NCBI RefSeq assembly: GCF_002699985.1
Contig: NZ_LKBT01000045.1
Coordinates: 1-64,000 of the forward strand
Length of the DNA stretch: 64,000 bases
Reading direction: 5' to 3'
From: Pseudomonas sp. ICMP 561
Lineage (GTDB): Bacteria; Pseudomonadota; Gammaproteobacteria; Pseudomonadales; Pseudomonadaceae
Part shown: piece by piece, positions 43,702 to 51,618 of the stretch
Position numbering within the stretch: position 1 is the stretch's first letter
Layout: each line of letters opens with the position of its first letter
Program-made: the position numbers and the translations under genes
The notes under the pieces: generated by a model
What the model saw: only the letters and a program-made list of their open reading frames with translations
Told to the model about the DNA's origin: nothing
Database searches by the model: none

Positions 43702-44369
43702 GTGAAGATCATTTCGACGACGAACAGGAAGGTCAGGGCGGCGGTTCGCGCCACCCCATGGCAGCCCGTTTTCGCGGCTACCTGCCTGTCGTCATCGATG
43801 TAGAGACCGGTGGCTTCAATTGCGCTACCGACGCCCTGCTGGAAATTGCGGCAGTGACCATCGGTATGGACGAAGACGGATTTGTGTTCCCGGAGCATAC
43901 GCATTTCTTCCGCGTAGAACCGTTCGAGGGCGCCAACATTGAGGCGGCTGCCCTTGAGTTCACCGGTATCAAACTCGATCATCCATTGCGTATGGCGGTC
44001 AGTGAAGAAACCGCGCTGAATGACATCTTCCGTGGTGTTCGCAAGGCACTGAAGGCCAATGGATGCAAGCGTGCGGTGCTGGTCGGCCACAACGCCAGCT
44101 TCGACCTGGGCTTTCTGAACGCGGCGGTTGCGCGGCTCGACATGAAACGTAACCCGTTCCACCCCTTCTCCAGCTTCGACACCGCGACGCTGGCCGGGCT
44201 TGCCTACGGCCAGACCGTTCTTGCCAAGGCCTGTCAGGCAGCCGGTATCGACTTCGACGGCCGTGAAGCACACTCAGCGCGTTACGACACCGAGAAAACC
44301 GCCGAGCTGTTCTGCGGCATCGTCAATCGCTGGAAGCAGATGGGTGGCTGGGAAGATTTCGGCGACTGA
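43698..44369 (+). CDS. rnt: Ribonuclease T
   Basis: This DEDD 3'-5' exoribonuclease trims the 3' ends of tRNA and other stable RNAs. The 223-residue protein has Exo I (VIDVETGGF, Asp34 and Glu36), Exo II (GHNASFDLGFL) and Exo III (HSARYDTEKTAELF) motifs. It starts with GTG inside the pyrC stop region (4-base overlap), so the two are cotranslated. Confidence 0.96.
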   Translation: MSEDHFDDEQEGQGGGSRHPMAARFRGYLPVVIDVETGGFNCATDALLEIAAVTIGMDEDGFVFPEHTHFFRVEPFEGANIEAAALEFTGIKLDHPLRMAVSEETALNDIFRGVRKALKANGCKRAVLVGHNASFDLGFLNAAVARLDMKRNPFHPFSSFDTATLAGLAYGQTVLAKACQAAGIDFDGREAHSARYDTEKTAELFCGIVNRWKQMGGWEDFGD

Positions 44370-44402
44370 TGGCGACACTGAAAATCCTGCGTTGATTTAA
44401 CT

Positions 44403-44478
44403 GACGCCATCGCGAGCAAGCTCACTCCTACAGAAGTACGCGGTCTTCTGTAGGAGTGAGCTTGCTCGGGATGGCGTC
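44403..44478. repeat. Long inverted REP-like hairpin after rnt
   Basis: Here the arm order is reversed: the ...GCTCACTCCTACAG arm comes first and the CTGTAGGAGTGAGC... arm second, with only about a dozen bases between. The arms pair over about 33 bp with one or two mismatches, so the RNA would form a very long hairpin. It probably protects or ends the pyrC-rnt transcript. Confidence 0.8.
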
Positions 44479-44551
44479 GTTATGTTCAAAGCATCGCTTA
44501 ATGTAATTTCACCACTCGTCGGTACAGAGAGAAACCTTCTCAATGAGTTTT

Positions 44552-44570
44552 GACAAGCATTCTCATTAAC
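44552..44570 (+). promoter_or_regulatory. Candidate Fur box before bfd
   Basis: The sequence GACAAGCATTCTCATTAAC matches 13 of 19 positions of the Fur consensus GATAATGATAATCATTATC. It lies about 46 bases before the bfd start. In P. aeruginosa bfd is Fur-controlled and induced by iron starvation, which fits. Confidence 0.7.
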
Positions 44571-44615
44571 ATTAGTATCCCCGGCAACGAGAAATTACAG
44601 CGATGGTTCTCATTT

Positions 44616-44834
44616 ATGTATGTCTGCCTCTGCCAAGGTGTTACCGACGGTCAAATCCGAGATGCAATATTCGAGGGTTGCTGCAGTTACAAAGACGTTC
44701 GTGAAACATTGGGCGTCGCCACCAAATGTGGCAAATGCGCCTGTTTAGCCAAGGAAGTGGTACGCGATACCCTGACCGAGCTGCAGACCAGCCAGGCCGC
44801 ATTAGCTTATCCAGCAGAATTTTCACCCGCCTGA
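44616..44834 (+). CDS. bfd: Bacterioferritin-associated ferredoxin
   Basis: The 72-residue 2Fe-2S protein passes electrons to bacterioferritin so that stored iron is released. The cluster ligands are Cys4, Cys6, Cys38 and Cys41 (MYVCLCQGV and KCGKC). The start MYVCLCQGV at 44616 was chosen over an upstream ATG because the family begins there. It is preceded by a Fur box and followed by a terminator and bfrB. Confidence 0.95.
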   Translation: MYVCLCQGVTDGQIRDAIFEGCCSYKDVRETLGVATKCGKCACLAKEVVRDTLTELQTSQAALAYPAEFSPA

Positions 44835-44851
44835 TTGAACCTATTTCAAGG

Positions 44852-44878
44852 AACCGGACCTAGTGTCCGGTTTTTTTA
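44852..44878 (+). terminator. Intrinsic terminator of bfd
   Basis: AACCGGAC and GTCCGGTT form an 8-bp stem with a 5-base loop, followed by TTTTT. It separates bfd from bfrB, which therefore needs its own promoter. Confidence 0.9.
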
Positions 44879-45035
44879 TGCCTTTAATTCAAATGCTTAG
44901 CGTCAAGATGCGGAACACAAACATTCTTATTCCTATTTAATTTCACTTATTATTCAATAACTTAGGTTTGACAGACTAATACGCGCAGATCAAACTCGCG
45001 TTTTATATATACAAGCCATTGGCAGGACCTCAAAA

Positions 45036-45509
45036 ATGAAAGGCGACATTACAGTCATCCAGCATCTCAACAGGATCCTCGGAAACGAGCTGGTCGCGAT
45101 CAATCAGTACTTCCTGCATGCCCGCATGTATGAAGATTGGGGCCTGAACAAGCTGGGCAAGCACGAGTACCGCGAATCCATCGACGAGATGAAGCACGCT
45201 GACAAGCTCATCAAGCGCATCCTGTTCCTGGAAGGCCTGCCTAACCTGCAAGAGCTGGGCAAAATCCTGATCGGCGAACACACCAAGGAAATGCTTGAGT
45301 GCGACCTGAAGATTGAACACAAAGGTCTGGTTGATCTCAAAGCGGCCATTGCTCACTGCGAAGTCATCGGTGACTTCGGTAGCCGTGAAATGCTGGAAGA
45401 CATCCTCGAGTCCGAGGAAGAACATATCGACTGGCTGGAAACCCAACTGGGTCTGATCGAGAAAATCGGTATCGAGAACTACCTGCAATCGCAGATGGGC
45501 GAAGACTGA
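45036..45509 (+). CDS. bfrB: Bacterioferritin (BfrB type)
   Basis: The 157-residue four-helix-bundle protein assembles into a 24-subunit iron-storage shell with haem between subunits. The haem ligand is Met52. The ferroxidase-centre residues Glu18, Glu51 and His54 are visible at the N-terminal half, with Glu and His in EEEHIDWLE at the C-terminal half. The start follows AGGA. TTGACA (44968-44973) may be the -35 box of its promoter. It is regulated in opposition to bfd by known biology of the pair. Confidence 0.96.
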   Translation: MKGDITVIQHLNRILGNELVAINQYFLHARMYEDWGLNKLGKHEYRESIDEMKHADKLIKRILFLEGLPNLQELGKILIGEHTKEMLECDLKIEHKGLVDLKAAIAHCEVIGDFGSREMLEDILESEEEHIDWLETQLGLIEKIGIENYLQSQMGED

Positions 45510-45531
45510 TTCATCTGGTCTGCCGGTAACG

Positions 45532-45569
45532 AAAAAGCCCCGCTTTCGAGAGAAAGCGGGGCTTTTCTT
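45532..45569 (+). terminator. Terminator of bfrB (tandem copy 1)
   Basis: AAAAGCCCCGCTTTC and GAAAGCGGGGCTTTT form a 15-bp stem with GAGA loop, followed by CTTT. It is symmetric and could work in both directions. Confidence 0.92.
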
Positions 45570-45716
45570 TGTCGCTACGCTGATGCGGTATGCACATCAA
45601 CCGGTAGGAGCGAACTTGTTCGCGAGGCGTCAGGTCAGGCAACACATCTGCCAACCGGTCAACCGCTTCGCCAACAAGTTGGCTCCTACAGGTAAGCGGC
45701 CAAGGTGACGCTAACG

Positions 45717-45753
45717 AAAAAGCCCGCCTTCTCTCGAAAGCGGGCTTTTCTTT
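45717..45753. terminator. Terminator, tandem copy 2
   Basis: AAAAGCCCGC and GCGGGCTTTT form a 10-bp stem with flanking A and T runs. It repeats the function of the bfrB terminator. Confidence 0.85.
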
Positions 45754-45899
45754 GTCGCTACGTTGGTGCCGTATGAACACCAACCGGTAGGAGCGAACTT
45801 GTTCGCGAGGCGTCAGGTCAGCCAACACATCTGCAAACCGGTCAACCGCTTCGCCAACAAGTTGGCTCCTACAGATAAGCGGCCAAGGTGACGCTAACG

Positions 45900-45936
45900 A
45901 AAAAGCCCGCCTTCTCTCGAAAGCGGGCTTTTCTTT
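45900..45936. terminator. Terminator, tandem copy 3
   Basis: This has the same stem as copy 2, 183 bases further on. On the minus strand it can end the grxD transcript. Confidence 0.85.
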
Positions 45937-46071
45937 GTCGCTACGTTGGTGCCGTATGAACACCAACCGGTAGGAGCGAACTTGTTCGCGAAGCGTCAGG
46001 TCAGCCAACACATCTGCAAACCGGTCAACCGCTTCGCCAACAAGTTGGCTCCTGCAGGTGAGCGACTCTTA

Positions 46072-46410
46072 TCAGGCTTCGGTGTTACCGGCTGCCTTGG
46101 CTGCTGCGCCTTTCACCAGCTCTTGCAGCGAACCGTCAGCCTGCATCTCGGTGATGATGTCGCTACCGCCGACCAGCTCACCGGCCACCCACAGTTGCGG
46201 GAACGTTGGCCAGTTGGCGTACTTTGGCAGGTTGGCGCGGATTTCAGGATTTTGCAGGATGTCGACATAAGCGAATTTTTCGCCACATGCCATCAACGCC
46301 TGGGAAGCCTTTGCCGAAAAGCCGCACTGCGGGGCATTCGGAGCACCTTTCATGTAGAGCAGAATGGTGTTGTTGGCAATCTGGTCTTTGATCGTTTCGA
46401 TGATATCCAT
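46072..46410 (-). CDS. grxD: Monothiol glutaredoxin GrxD
   Basis: The 112-residue protein has the monothiol active site CGFS (Cys29) and the glutathione-binding segments WPTFPQLWVAGELVGG and SDIITEM. Grx4-type proteins carry and sense 2Fe-2S clusters. Its position next to bfd and bfrB gives a small iron-handling cluster. It ends inside the last base of the tandem repeat region. Confidence 0.96.
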   Translation of the reverse strand: MDIIETIKDQIANNTILLYMKGAPNAPQCGFSAKASQALMACGEKFAYVDILQNPEIRANLPKYANWPTFPQLWVAGELVGGSDIITEMQADGSLQELVKGAAAKAAGNTEA

Positions 46411-46509
46411 GGAGCACCTCGGCTTAACTTTTCCGACTCAGTTGTCGACACGGTGGCGCATTGTAACGGAAACCCGAGCGCTACGCTCAGCCTTACCTTA
46501 TGCCGGCGA

Positions 46510-48618
46510 TCATGCCGCAGCGACCTGAACGCTCACGCCATTGAGTACTGCATTGCCGGAAAGGCTATCAAGCTCTCGCTCATCGGTCAGGTCGTTGGCA
46601 CTCTCCCCAGGCTGCTGCGCGGCAATGTCCATCTGCACACCGGGTTTGGTATGCCCCCAACCATGAGGCAGGCTGACTACGCCCGGCATCATGTCCAGAC
46701 TGGCTAAAACCTGTACCTCAATAACGCCCACCCGGGAACTCACTCGCACTTGCTGCCCATCGCTCAGGCCACGACTGACCAGGTCATCAGGGTGCATCAA
46801 CAGATGATGACGAGGCTTGCCCTTAACCAAGCGATGATAGTTATGCATCCACGAATTGTTGCTGCGTACGTGACGTCGGCCAATCAGCAGCAACTCACCC
46901 GCTGCCGGAGCGTGAACCCGCGCAAACCGCACGAGGTCAGACAGGACAACGTCAGGCGCGGCCTGAATGCGGCCATTGGCGGTCTTCAGACGCGGGCCGA
47001 GATTGGGCTTCAACGCGCCGAGGTCCAGACCATGAGGATGCTCCCGCAAGGTGTCCAGGGAAAGCTTGTAGTCCGAACCATCACCATACAGTCCGGCGCG
47101 CAGACCGCGATCAATCATCTGCGCCGGGGGCATCGTCGGCTTCAACTCTCGCCCCGCCCTTGCGGCAAAGGCTTTCGCCAGCCCTACGAAGATTTCCCAG
47201 TCGTGCAGTGCGCCCTCGGGTTTGGCCAGAATGGCCCGATTGAAACGCGTGACATTACGCACCGCAAACGTGTTGAACGTCGTGTCGTAGTGGTCATTTT
47301 CCAGCGCTGAGGTTGAAGGCAGAATCAGGTCGGCGTGGCGCGTGGTCTCGTTGATGTACAGATCGATGCTGAGCATGAACTCCAGGCCGTCCAGCGCCTG
47401 ATCAAGCTGGCGGCCATTGGGCGTCGATAACACCGGGTTGCCTGCGACTGTCACCAGGGCCTTGATCTGCCCCTCCCCCTCATTGAGCATTTCTTCCGCC
47501 AATGCCGCGACTGGCAGCTCACCGGCGTATTCCGGCAACCCGGAAATCCTGCTTTGCCATTGATTGAAATGACCGCCGGACGTTGCGCCCACCAGATCCA
47601 CCGCTGGCTCGGTACAGAGCACACCGCCCACCCGATCAAGATTGCCCGTCACCAGATTGATCAACTGCACCAGCCAATGACACACCGTGCCGAACACCTG
47701 AGTGGAAATGCCCATTCGCCCGTAACACGCAGCTTTGTCAGCAGCGGCGAAGTCTCGCGCCAGTTGGCGAATCTGCCCGGCCGGCACCCCACATCGCAGA
47801 CTCATGGCTTCGGCACTGAAATCAGCGATAGCGGCCCGCACCAGATCCAGCCCGTCCACTGGCAAATGGCTGTCGCGGGTGAGGCCTTCCTCGAACAACG
47901 TATTCAGCAGGCCAAACAGTAAGGCTGCATCGCCACCCGGTCGCACGAAAATATGCTGATCGGCGATTGCGGCCGTCTCAGTGCGCCGAGGATCGACTAC
48001 CACGACTTTTCCACCGCGAGCCTGGATAGCCTTCAACCGTTTTTCGACATCCGGCACGGTCATGATGCTGCCATTGGATGCCAGAGGGTTGCCGCCCAGA
48101 ATCAGCATGAAATCGGTGTGATCAATATCGACGATGGGCAGCAGCAAGCCGTGGCCATACATCAGGAAACTGGTCAGGTGGTGGGGAAGCTGGTCGACAG
48201 AGGTCGCCGAGTAGCGATTACGGGTTTTCAGCAAACCCAGAAAGTAATTGCTGTGGGTCATCAACCCGTAATTGTGCACGCTCGGATTGCCTTGATACAC
48301 CGCGACAGCGTTCTGCCCATAACGTTGCTGGATATCCAGCAACCGCTCGGCGACCAGATCAAATGCCGCTTGCCACTCGATAGGCCGCCACTGATCGCCC
48401 ACACGCTGCATGGGTTGGCGTAACCGGTCAGGGTCATTCTGAATATCTTGCAGCGCCACCGCCTTGGGGCAAATGTGGCCGCGACTGAACGAGTCCAGGG
48501 GATCGCCCTTGATCGAAGTGATCGACACCTGATTTTCAGCACTGGTGGTGGTCTCGATGCTCAAGCCACAGATGGCTTCGCAGAGATGGCAGGCACGGTG
48601 ATGGAGGGTCTTGGTCAT
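46510..48618 (-). CDS. Molybdopterin oxidoreductase family protein
   Basis: The 702-residue protein has a 4Fe-4S motif at the N-terminus (Cys10, Cys13, Cys17 in ACHLCEAICG, and Cys in GHICPKA). Molybdopterin-binding domains follow (LGGNPLASNGSIMTVPDVEK, VVVVDPRRTETAAIADQHIF), and a C-terminal MopB-type dinucleotide-binding domain (HPDDLVSRGLSDGQQVRV). It resembles formate dehydrogenase-H-like and thiosulfate or polysulfide reductase-like enzymes, with no twin-arginine signal, so it is cytoplasmic. No other subunit genes adjoin it and the substrate is unknown. The start at 48618 follows GAGG. Confidence 0.9.
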   Translation of the reverse strand: MTKTLHHRACHLCEAICGLSIETTTSAENQVSITSIKGDPLDSFSRGHICPKAVALQDIQNDPDRLRQPMQRVGDQWRPIEWQAAFDLVAERLLDIQQRYGQNAVAVYQGNPSVHNYGLMTHSNYFLGLLKTRNRYSATSVDQLPHHLTSFLMYGHGLLLPIVDIDHTDFMLILGGNPLASNGSIMTVPDVEKRLKAIQARGGKVVVVDPRRTETAAIADQHIFVRPGGDAALLFGLLNTLFEEGLTRDSHLPVDGLDLVRAAIADFSAEAMSLRCGVPAGQIRQLARDFAAADKAACYGRMGISTQVFGTVCHWLVQLINLVTGNLDRVGGVLCTEPAVDLVGATSGGHFNQWQSRISGLPEYAGELPVAALAEEMLNEGEGQIKALVTVAGNPVLSTPNGRQLDQALDGLEFMLSIDLYINETTRHADLILPSTSALENDHYDTTFNTFAVRNVTRFNRAILAKPEGALHDWEIFVGLAKAFAARAGRELKPTMPPAQMIDRGLRAGLYGDGSDYKLSLDTLREHPHGLDLGALKPNLGPRLKTANGRIQAAPDVVLSDLVRFARVHAPAAGELLLIGRRHVRSNNSWMHNYHRLVKGKPRHHLLMHPDDLVSRGLSDGQQVRVSSRVGVIEVQVLASLDMMPGVVSLPHGWGHTKPGVQMDIAAQQPGESANDLTDERELDSLSGNAVLNGVSVQVAAA

Positions 48619-48752
48619 GGCCAGCCTCATATTTTGTCAGGACGACCTGAAGCGATCGCTCAAACGAAACTATGGGGCGTGGCTTGCGACTGCGCCAGAG
48701 ACGTTCGTCTCATGAATCGACAGGCATCAGGCGGGCCGATGACTAAAAACGA

Positions 48753-49043
48753 TCAACCGCCGATAGGGGTGATTTTGCGCTGCAGCTGGATTTCGTGGAC
48801 CGTTTCGATCTGCTCTTGAGCCAGATGAACGCCGGTCAACTCGCCGATCAGACGCCAGTGTTCATCAAGCCCGGAACTGATTGTCGCCATCCGGTCAATC
48901 ATGTGTCGCCCGGCAGCCCGGGTGACTTCATCATTGCTGCGCAACAGCTCGAAAGACATGGACGTCATCGAAGCTGTGAGGTGCGTAAGGGTCCGAGCCG
49001 TGAGCCCGAGTAATTCCGTCAACTGTTTTTCTTTAGATTCCAT
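48753..49043 (-). CDS. Conserved hypothetical protein
   Basis: The 96-residue protein is mostly alpha-helical with a heptad-like pattern (LTELLGLTARTLTHLTASMT). It has no signal, metal or DNA-binding motif. A GGGG-rich ribosome binding site precedes the ATG. It is on the same strand as, and upstream of, the molybdopterin enzyme gene, 130 bases away, so cotranscription is possible. The function is unknown. Confidence 0.6.
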   Translation of the reverse strand: MESKEKQLTELLGLTARTLTHLTASMTSMSFELLRSNDEVTRAAGRHMIDRMATISSGLDEHWRLIGELTGVHLAQEQIETVHEIQLQRKITPIGG

Positions 49044-49491
49044 TCCCCACCCCCTGATACGCGATGCGCAGTTATAACCTACGGCGATTATTTATGGAAC
49101 GGGCTAACAGTGCGCCGCGTGAAGCAGATCGCATAAGCCAACGATATGACCTTCCGAAAGTAAAACTGTTGCAGAATTCGCACCAATTGCAATGTCACAT
49201 CGCGGCAGTGTACAAATACCTGCCTCGGTTGCCAGAAAATGGCCAGTTGCCGCCTGCCAGAGCATTATCTGTCCCGGGAGCTCAAGCAAGTTCCGAATGC
49301 AAAAAACGCCTGTGTTGTGAATAAAAAACATTCGGACATGAGCATCTTATTGGTAAGAGGCGACATTTTTTTATACCATCGCGCCTTCCCTATTCGTCGC
49401 CCCGTGCGGCTTCCGCCGCAGGTCTCGCCCGTTTTCCCGATAAAACCCGGCTTTGAGCATCTGCGGTCTGTTGCAAAAAAGGTAGTTAATA
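49044..49491. other. Divergent regulatory region before argF
   Basis: The 448 bases have no convincing gene; a plus-strand frame at 49064-49324 has no family likeness. It carries the ArgR operator (49350-49386) and must contain the argF promoter. A GC-rich stretch near 49400-49440 separates operator and start codon. Confidence 0.55.
49350..49386 (-). promoter_or_regulatory. ArgR operator before argF
   Basis: Read on the minus strand, TGTCGC-N8-AA (49365 down to 49350) is an exact half-site of the Pseudomonas ArgR consensus. A second, weaker half-site (aGGCGC-N8-AA, 49386 down to 49371) precedes it with exactly the expected 5-base spacing. This tandem layout is typical. ArgR should repress argF when arginine is plentiful. 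Confidence 0.75.
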
Positions 49492-50412
49492 ATGAACGCC
49501 AGGCACTTTCTCTCGATGATGGATTACAAGCCAGAAGAACTCCTGCGCTTGATCCGTCGAGGCGTAGAGCTCAAAGACCTGCGAAACCGAAGCGTGCTTT
49601 TCGAACCGTTGAAAGGTCGGGTGCTGGGCATGATCTTCGAGAAATCTTCGACTCGTACCCGTGTTTCGTTTGAAGCCGGCATGATCCAGCTCGGCGGTCA
49701 GGCCATCTTTTTGTCCCCTCGTGACACCCAATTGGGCCGTGGCGAGCCGATTGCCGATTGCGCGAAAGTGCTTTCGAGCATGCTCGATGCCGTGATGATC
49801 CGTACCTTTGCCCATAGCAATCTGACCGAGTTCGCCGCCAACTCCCGCGTGCCTGTCATCAATGGCCTGTCCGATGACTTGCATCCCTGCCAGTTGCTGG
49901 CCGACATGCAGACCTTCCTTGAGCATCGCGGCTCGATCAAAGGCAAGACCGTTGCCTGGATCGGCGACGGCAACAATATGTGCAACAGCTATATAGAAGC
50001 CGCGATCCAGTTCGACTTCCAGTTGCGTGTGGCTTGCCCTGAAGGTTATGAGCCAAATCCGGAATTTCTGGCGCTGGCGGGTGATCGCGTGACGGTGCTG
50101 CGTGATCCGCGTGCGGCAGTGGCAGGCGCCCATCTGGTGAGCACCGACGTCTGGACCTCCATGGGCCAGGAAGAAGAAACCGCCAGGCGCATCGCCTTGT
50201 TCACACCGTTCCAGGTCACCCGCGCCCTGCTCGATCTCGCTGACAAAGACGTGCTGTTCATGCATTGCCTGCCAGCGCATCGTGGCGAAGAAATCAGCGT
50301 CGACCTGCTTGACGATCCTCGCTCTGTGGCATGGGACCAGGCTGAAAATCGCCTGCATGCACAGAAGGCGCTGCTGGAGTTTCTGGTTGCGCCTGCCTGC
50401 CAGCCAGCATGA
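49492..50412 (+). CDS. argF: Ornithine carbamoyltransferase (anabolic)
   Basis: The enzyme makes citrulline from ornithine and carbamoyl phosphate in arginine synthesis. The 306-residue product has the carbamoyl phosphate motif SSTRTR (52-57), the ornithine-site segments HPCQLLAD and GDGNNMCNSYI, and HCLPAHRG. The anabolic form is expected, since no arc genes are near. The start codon of the next gene overlaps its stop by 4 bases. Confidence 0.97.
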   Translation: MNARHFLSMMDYKPEELLRLIRRGVELKDLRNRSVLFEPLKGRVLGMIFEKSSTRTRVSFEAGMIQLGGQAIFLSPRDTQLGRGEPIADCAKVLSSMLDAVMIRTFAHSNLTEFAANSRVPVINGLSDDLHPCQLLADMQTFLEHRGSIKGKTVAWIGDGNNMCNSYIEAAIQFDFQLRVACPEGYEPNPEFLALAGDRVTVLRDPRAAVAGAHLVSTDVWTSMGQEEETARRIALFTPFQVTRALLDLADKDVLFMHCLPAHRGEEISVDLLDDPRSVAWDQAENRLHAQKALLEFLVAPACQPA

Positions 50413-51491
50413 GTTCGCCACTGCTGCTGAACCTGCGCAATCTGGCCTGTGGATATCAGGAACAACGCGTGGTGCAGGATCTGAACCTGCACCTCAACGC
50501 AGGGGATATCGGCTGCTTGCTGGGCTCATCAGGCTGTGGCAAGACCACGACTTTACGCGCCATTGCCGGGTTCGAGCCGGTTCACGCCGGGGAAATTACT
50601 CTGGCTGGCGAAGTCATCTCCAGGCCAGGCTTTACCCTGCCTCCTGAGAAACGCCGGATCGGCATGGTGTTTCAGGATTACGCGCTTTTCCCGCACTTGA
50701 GCGTTGCCGAGAATGTCGCCTTTGGCATTCGCAAGCATCCACGCCTCAAGCAAGTGACCGACGAGCTATTGGAGCTGGTCAATCTGGGCGCCTTAGGCAA
50801 ACGCCTGCCTCATGAATTGTCCGGTGGTCAACAGCAACGCGTTGCACTGGCACGCGCGCTGGCGCCTGAGCCGCAACTGCTGCTGCTCGACGAACCGTTT
50901 TCCAATCTGGACGGCGAACTTCGCCGCCGCCTAAGCCACGAGGTTCGCGACATCCTCAAGGCCCGAGGCACCAGCGCAATACTGGTCACCCACGATCAGG
51001 AAGAAGCCTTCGCTGTCAGCGATCATGTAGGCGTCTTCAAAGAAGGTCGGCTGGAACAATGGGACACGCCCTACAACCTGTACCACGAACCGCTGACGCC
51101 CTACGTCGCCAGCTTTATCGGTCAGGGGTATTTCATTCGCGGCGTCATGATTGACCCGCAATCCGTTCAGACCGAATTGGGTGTACTGCAAGGCAACCGC
51201 GCTTACTCAGGCACAAAAGGCAGCGCAGTGGACGTATTGCTGCGACCGGATGACATCGTCTTCGATGCCGATAGCACTCTTGCCGCCCGCGTCACCAGCA
51301 AAACCTTTCAGGGCGCAGCGACGCTTTACCGCCTGCAACTGCCTACCGGCAGCCAACTGGAAGCGGTCTTCCCCAGCCATGCGGATTATCAACCCGGCGA
51401 GCAGGTAGGTATTCGGGTTTCGGCCGACCATCTGGTGCTGTTCCCCGCTGCAGGTAGCGTGGCGGTGCAGCAGTCGAATACGCTCGCATAG
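50409..51491 (+). CDS. ABC transporter ATP-binding protein (FbpC/PotA-like), orphan
   Basis: The 360-residue ATPase has Walker A (GSSGCGKTT), Q-loop (VFQDYALFPH), signature (LSGGQQQRVALARAL), Walker B (LLLLDEPFSNLD) and H-loop (VTHDQEEAF). A C-terminal TOBE-type domain of about 120 residues follows (VLLRPDDIVF is the family segment). This group drives uptake of ferric iron, polyamines or similar. No permease or binding protein gene is adjacent. It overlaps argF by 4 bases, an arrangement I also know from P. aeruginosa. Confidence 0.92.
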   Translation: MSSPLLLNLRNLACGYQEQRVVQDLNLHLNAGDIGCLLGSSGCGKTTTLRAIAGFEPVHAGEITLAGEVISRPGFTLPPEKRRIGMVFQDYALFPHLSVAENVAFGIRKHPRLKQVTDELLELVNLGALGKRLPHELSGGQQQRVALARALAPEPQLLLLDEPFSNLDGELRRRLSHEVRDILKARGTSAILVTHDQEEAFAVSDHVGVFKEGRLEQWDTPYNLYHEPLTPYVASFIGQGYFIRGVMIDPQSVQTELGVLQGNRAYSGTKGSAVDVLLRPDDIVFDADSTLAARVTSKTFQGAATLYRLQLPTGSQLEAVFPSHADYQPGEQVGIRVSADHLVLFPAAGSVAVQQSNTLA

Positions 51492-51505
51492 GCTCAAATC
51501 CCACC

Positions 51506-51594
51506 GTAGGACCGGCTTTAGCCGGGAGGACGTCGGTGGATACGCCGATTTTAATCGTCAGGAATACCGCTCTCCCGGCTAAAGCCGGTCCTAC
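51506..51594. repeat. REP-like inverted pair (ACCGGCTTTAGCCGGGAG family)
   Basis: The arms GTAGGACCGGCTTTAGCCGG and CCGGCTAAAGCCGGTCCTAC are perfectly complementary and sit between converging genes. Confidence 0.87.
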
Positions 51595-51618
51595 GCGATA
51601 GCGCAATCGCTCGATTAT

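Larger units (their letters stand above)
45524..46072. repeat. Three tandem copies of a 183-bp terminator-REP unit
   Basis: Each unit contains an intrinsic terminator, a spacer, and a REP pair (GTAGGAGCGAACTTGTTCGC with a facing GCCAACAAGTTGGCTCCTAC). The GTAGGAGCG arms begin at 45604, 45787 and 45970, exactly 183 bases apart. Copies 2 and 3 are almost identical; copy 1 has diverged, mostly in the terminator stem. It fills the space between the converging bfrB and grxD genes and contains no gene. Confidence 0.9.

Noticed and set aside
45511..46011. A 166-codon minus-strand frame with repeated peptides
   Set aside because: It lies wholly in the tandem terminator-REP units, so its repeats come from DNA repeats and not from a protein.
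45524..46072. Possible CRISPR-like array
   Set aside because: The period is 183 bases and whole units, including the spacers, are nearly identical; there are only three copies and no cas genes.
49064..49324. An 86-codon frame upstream of argF
   Set aside because: It lies in the regulatory region, has no family likeness and no good ribosome binding site.
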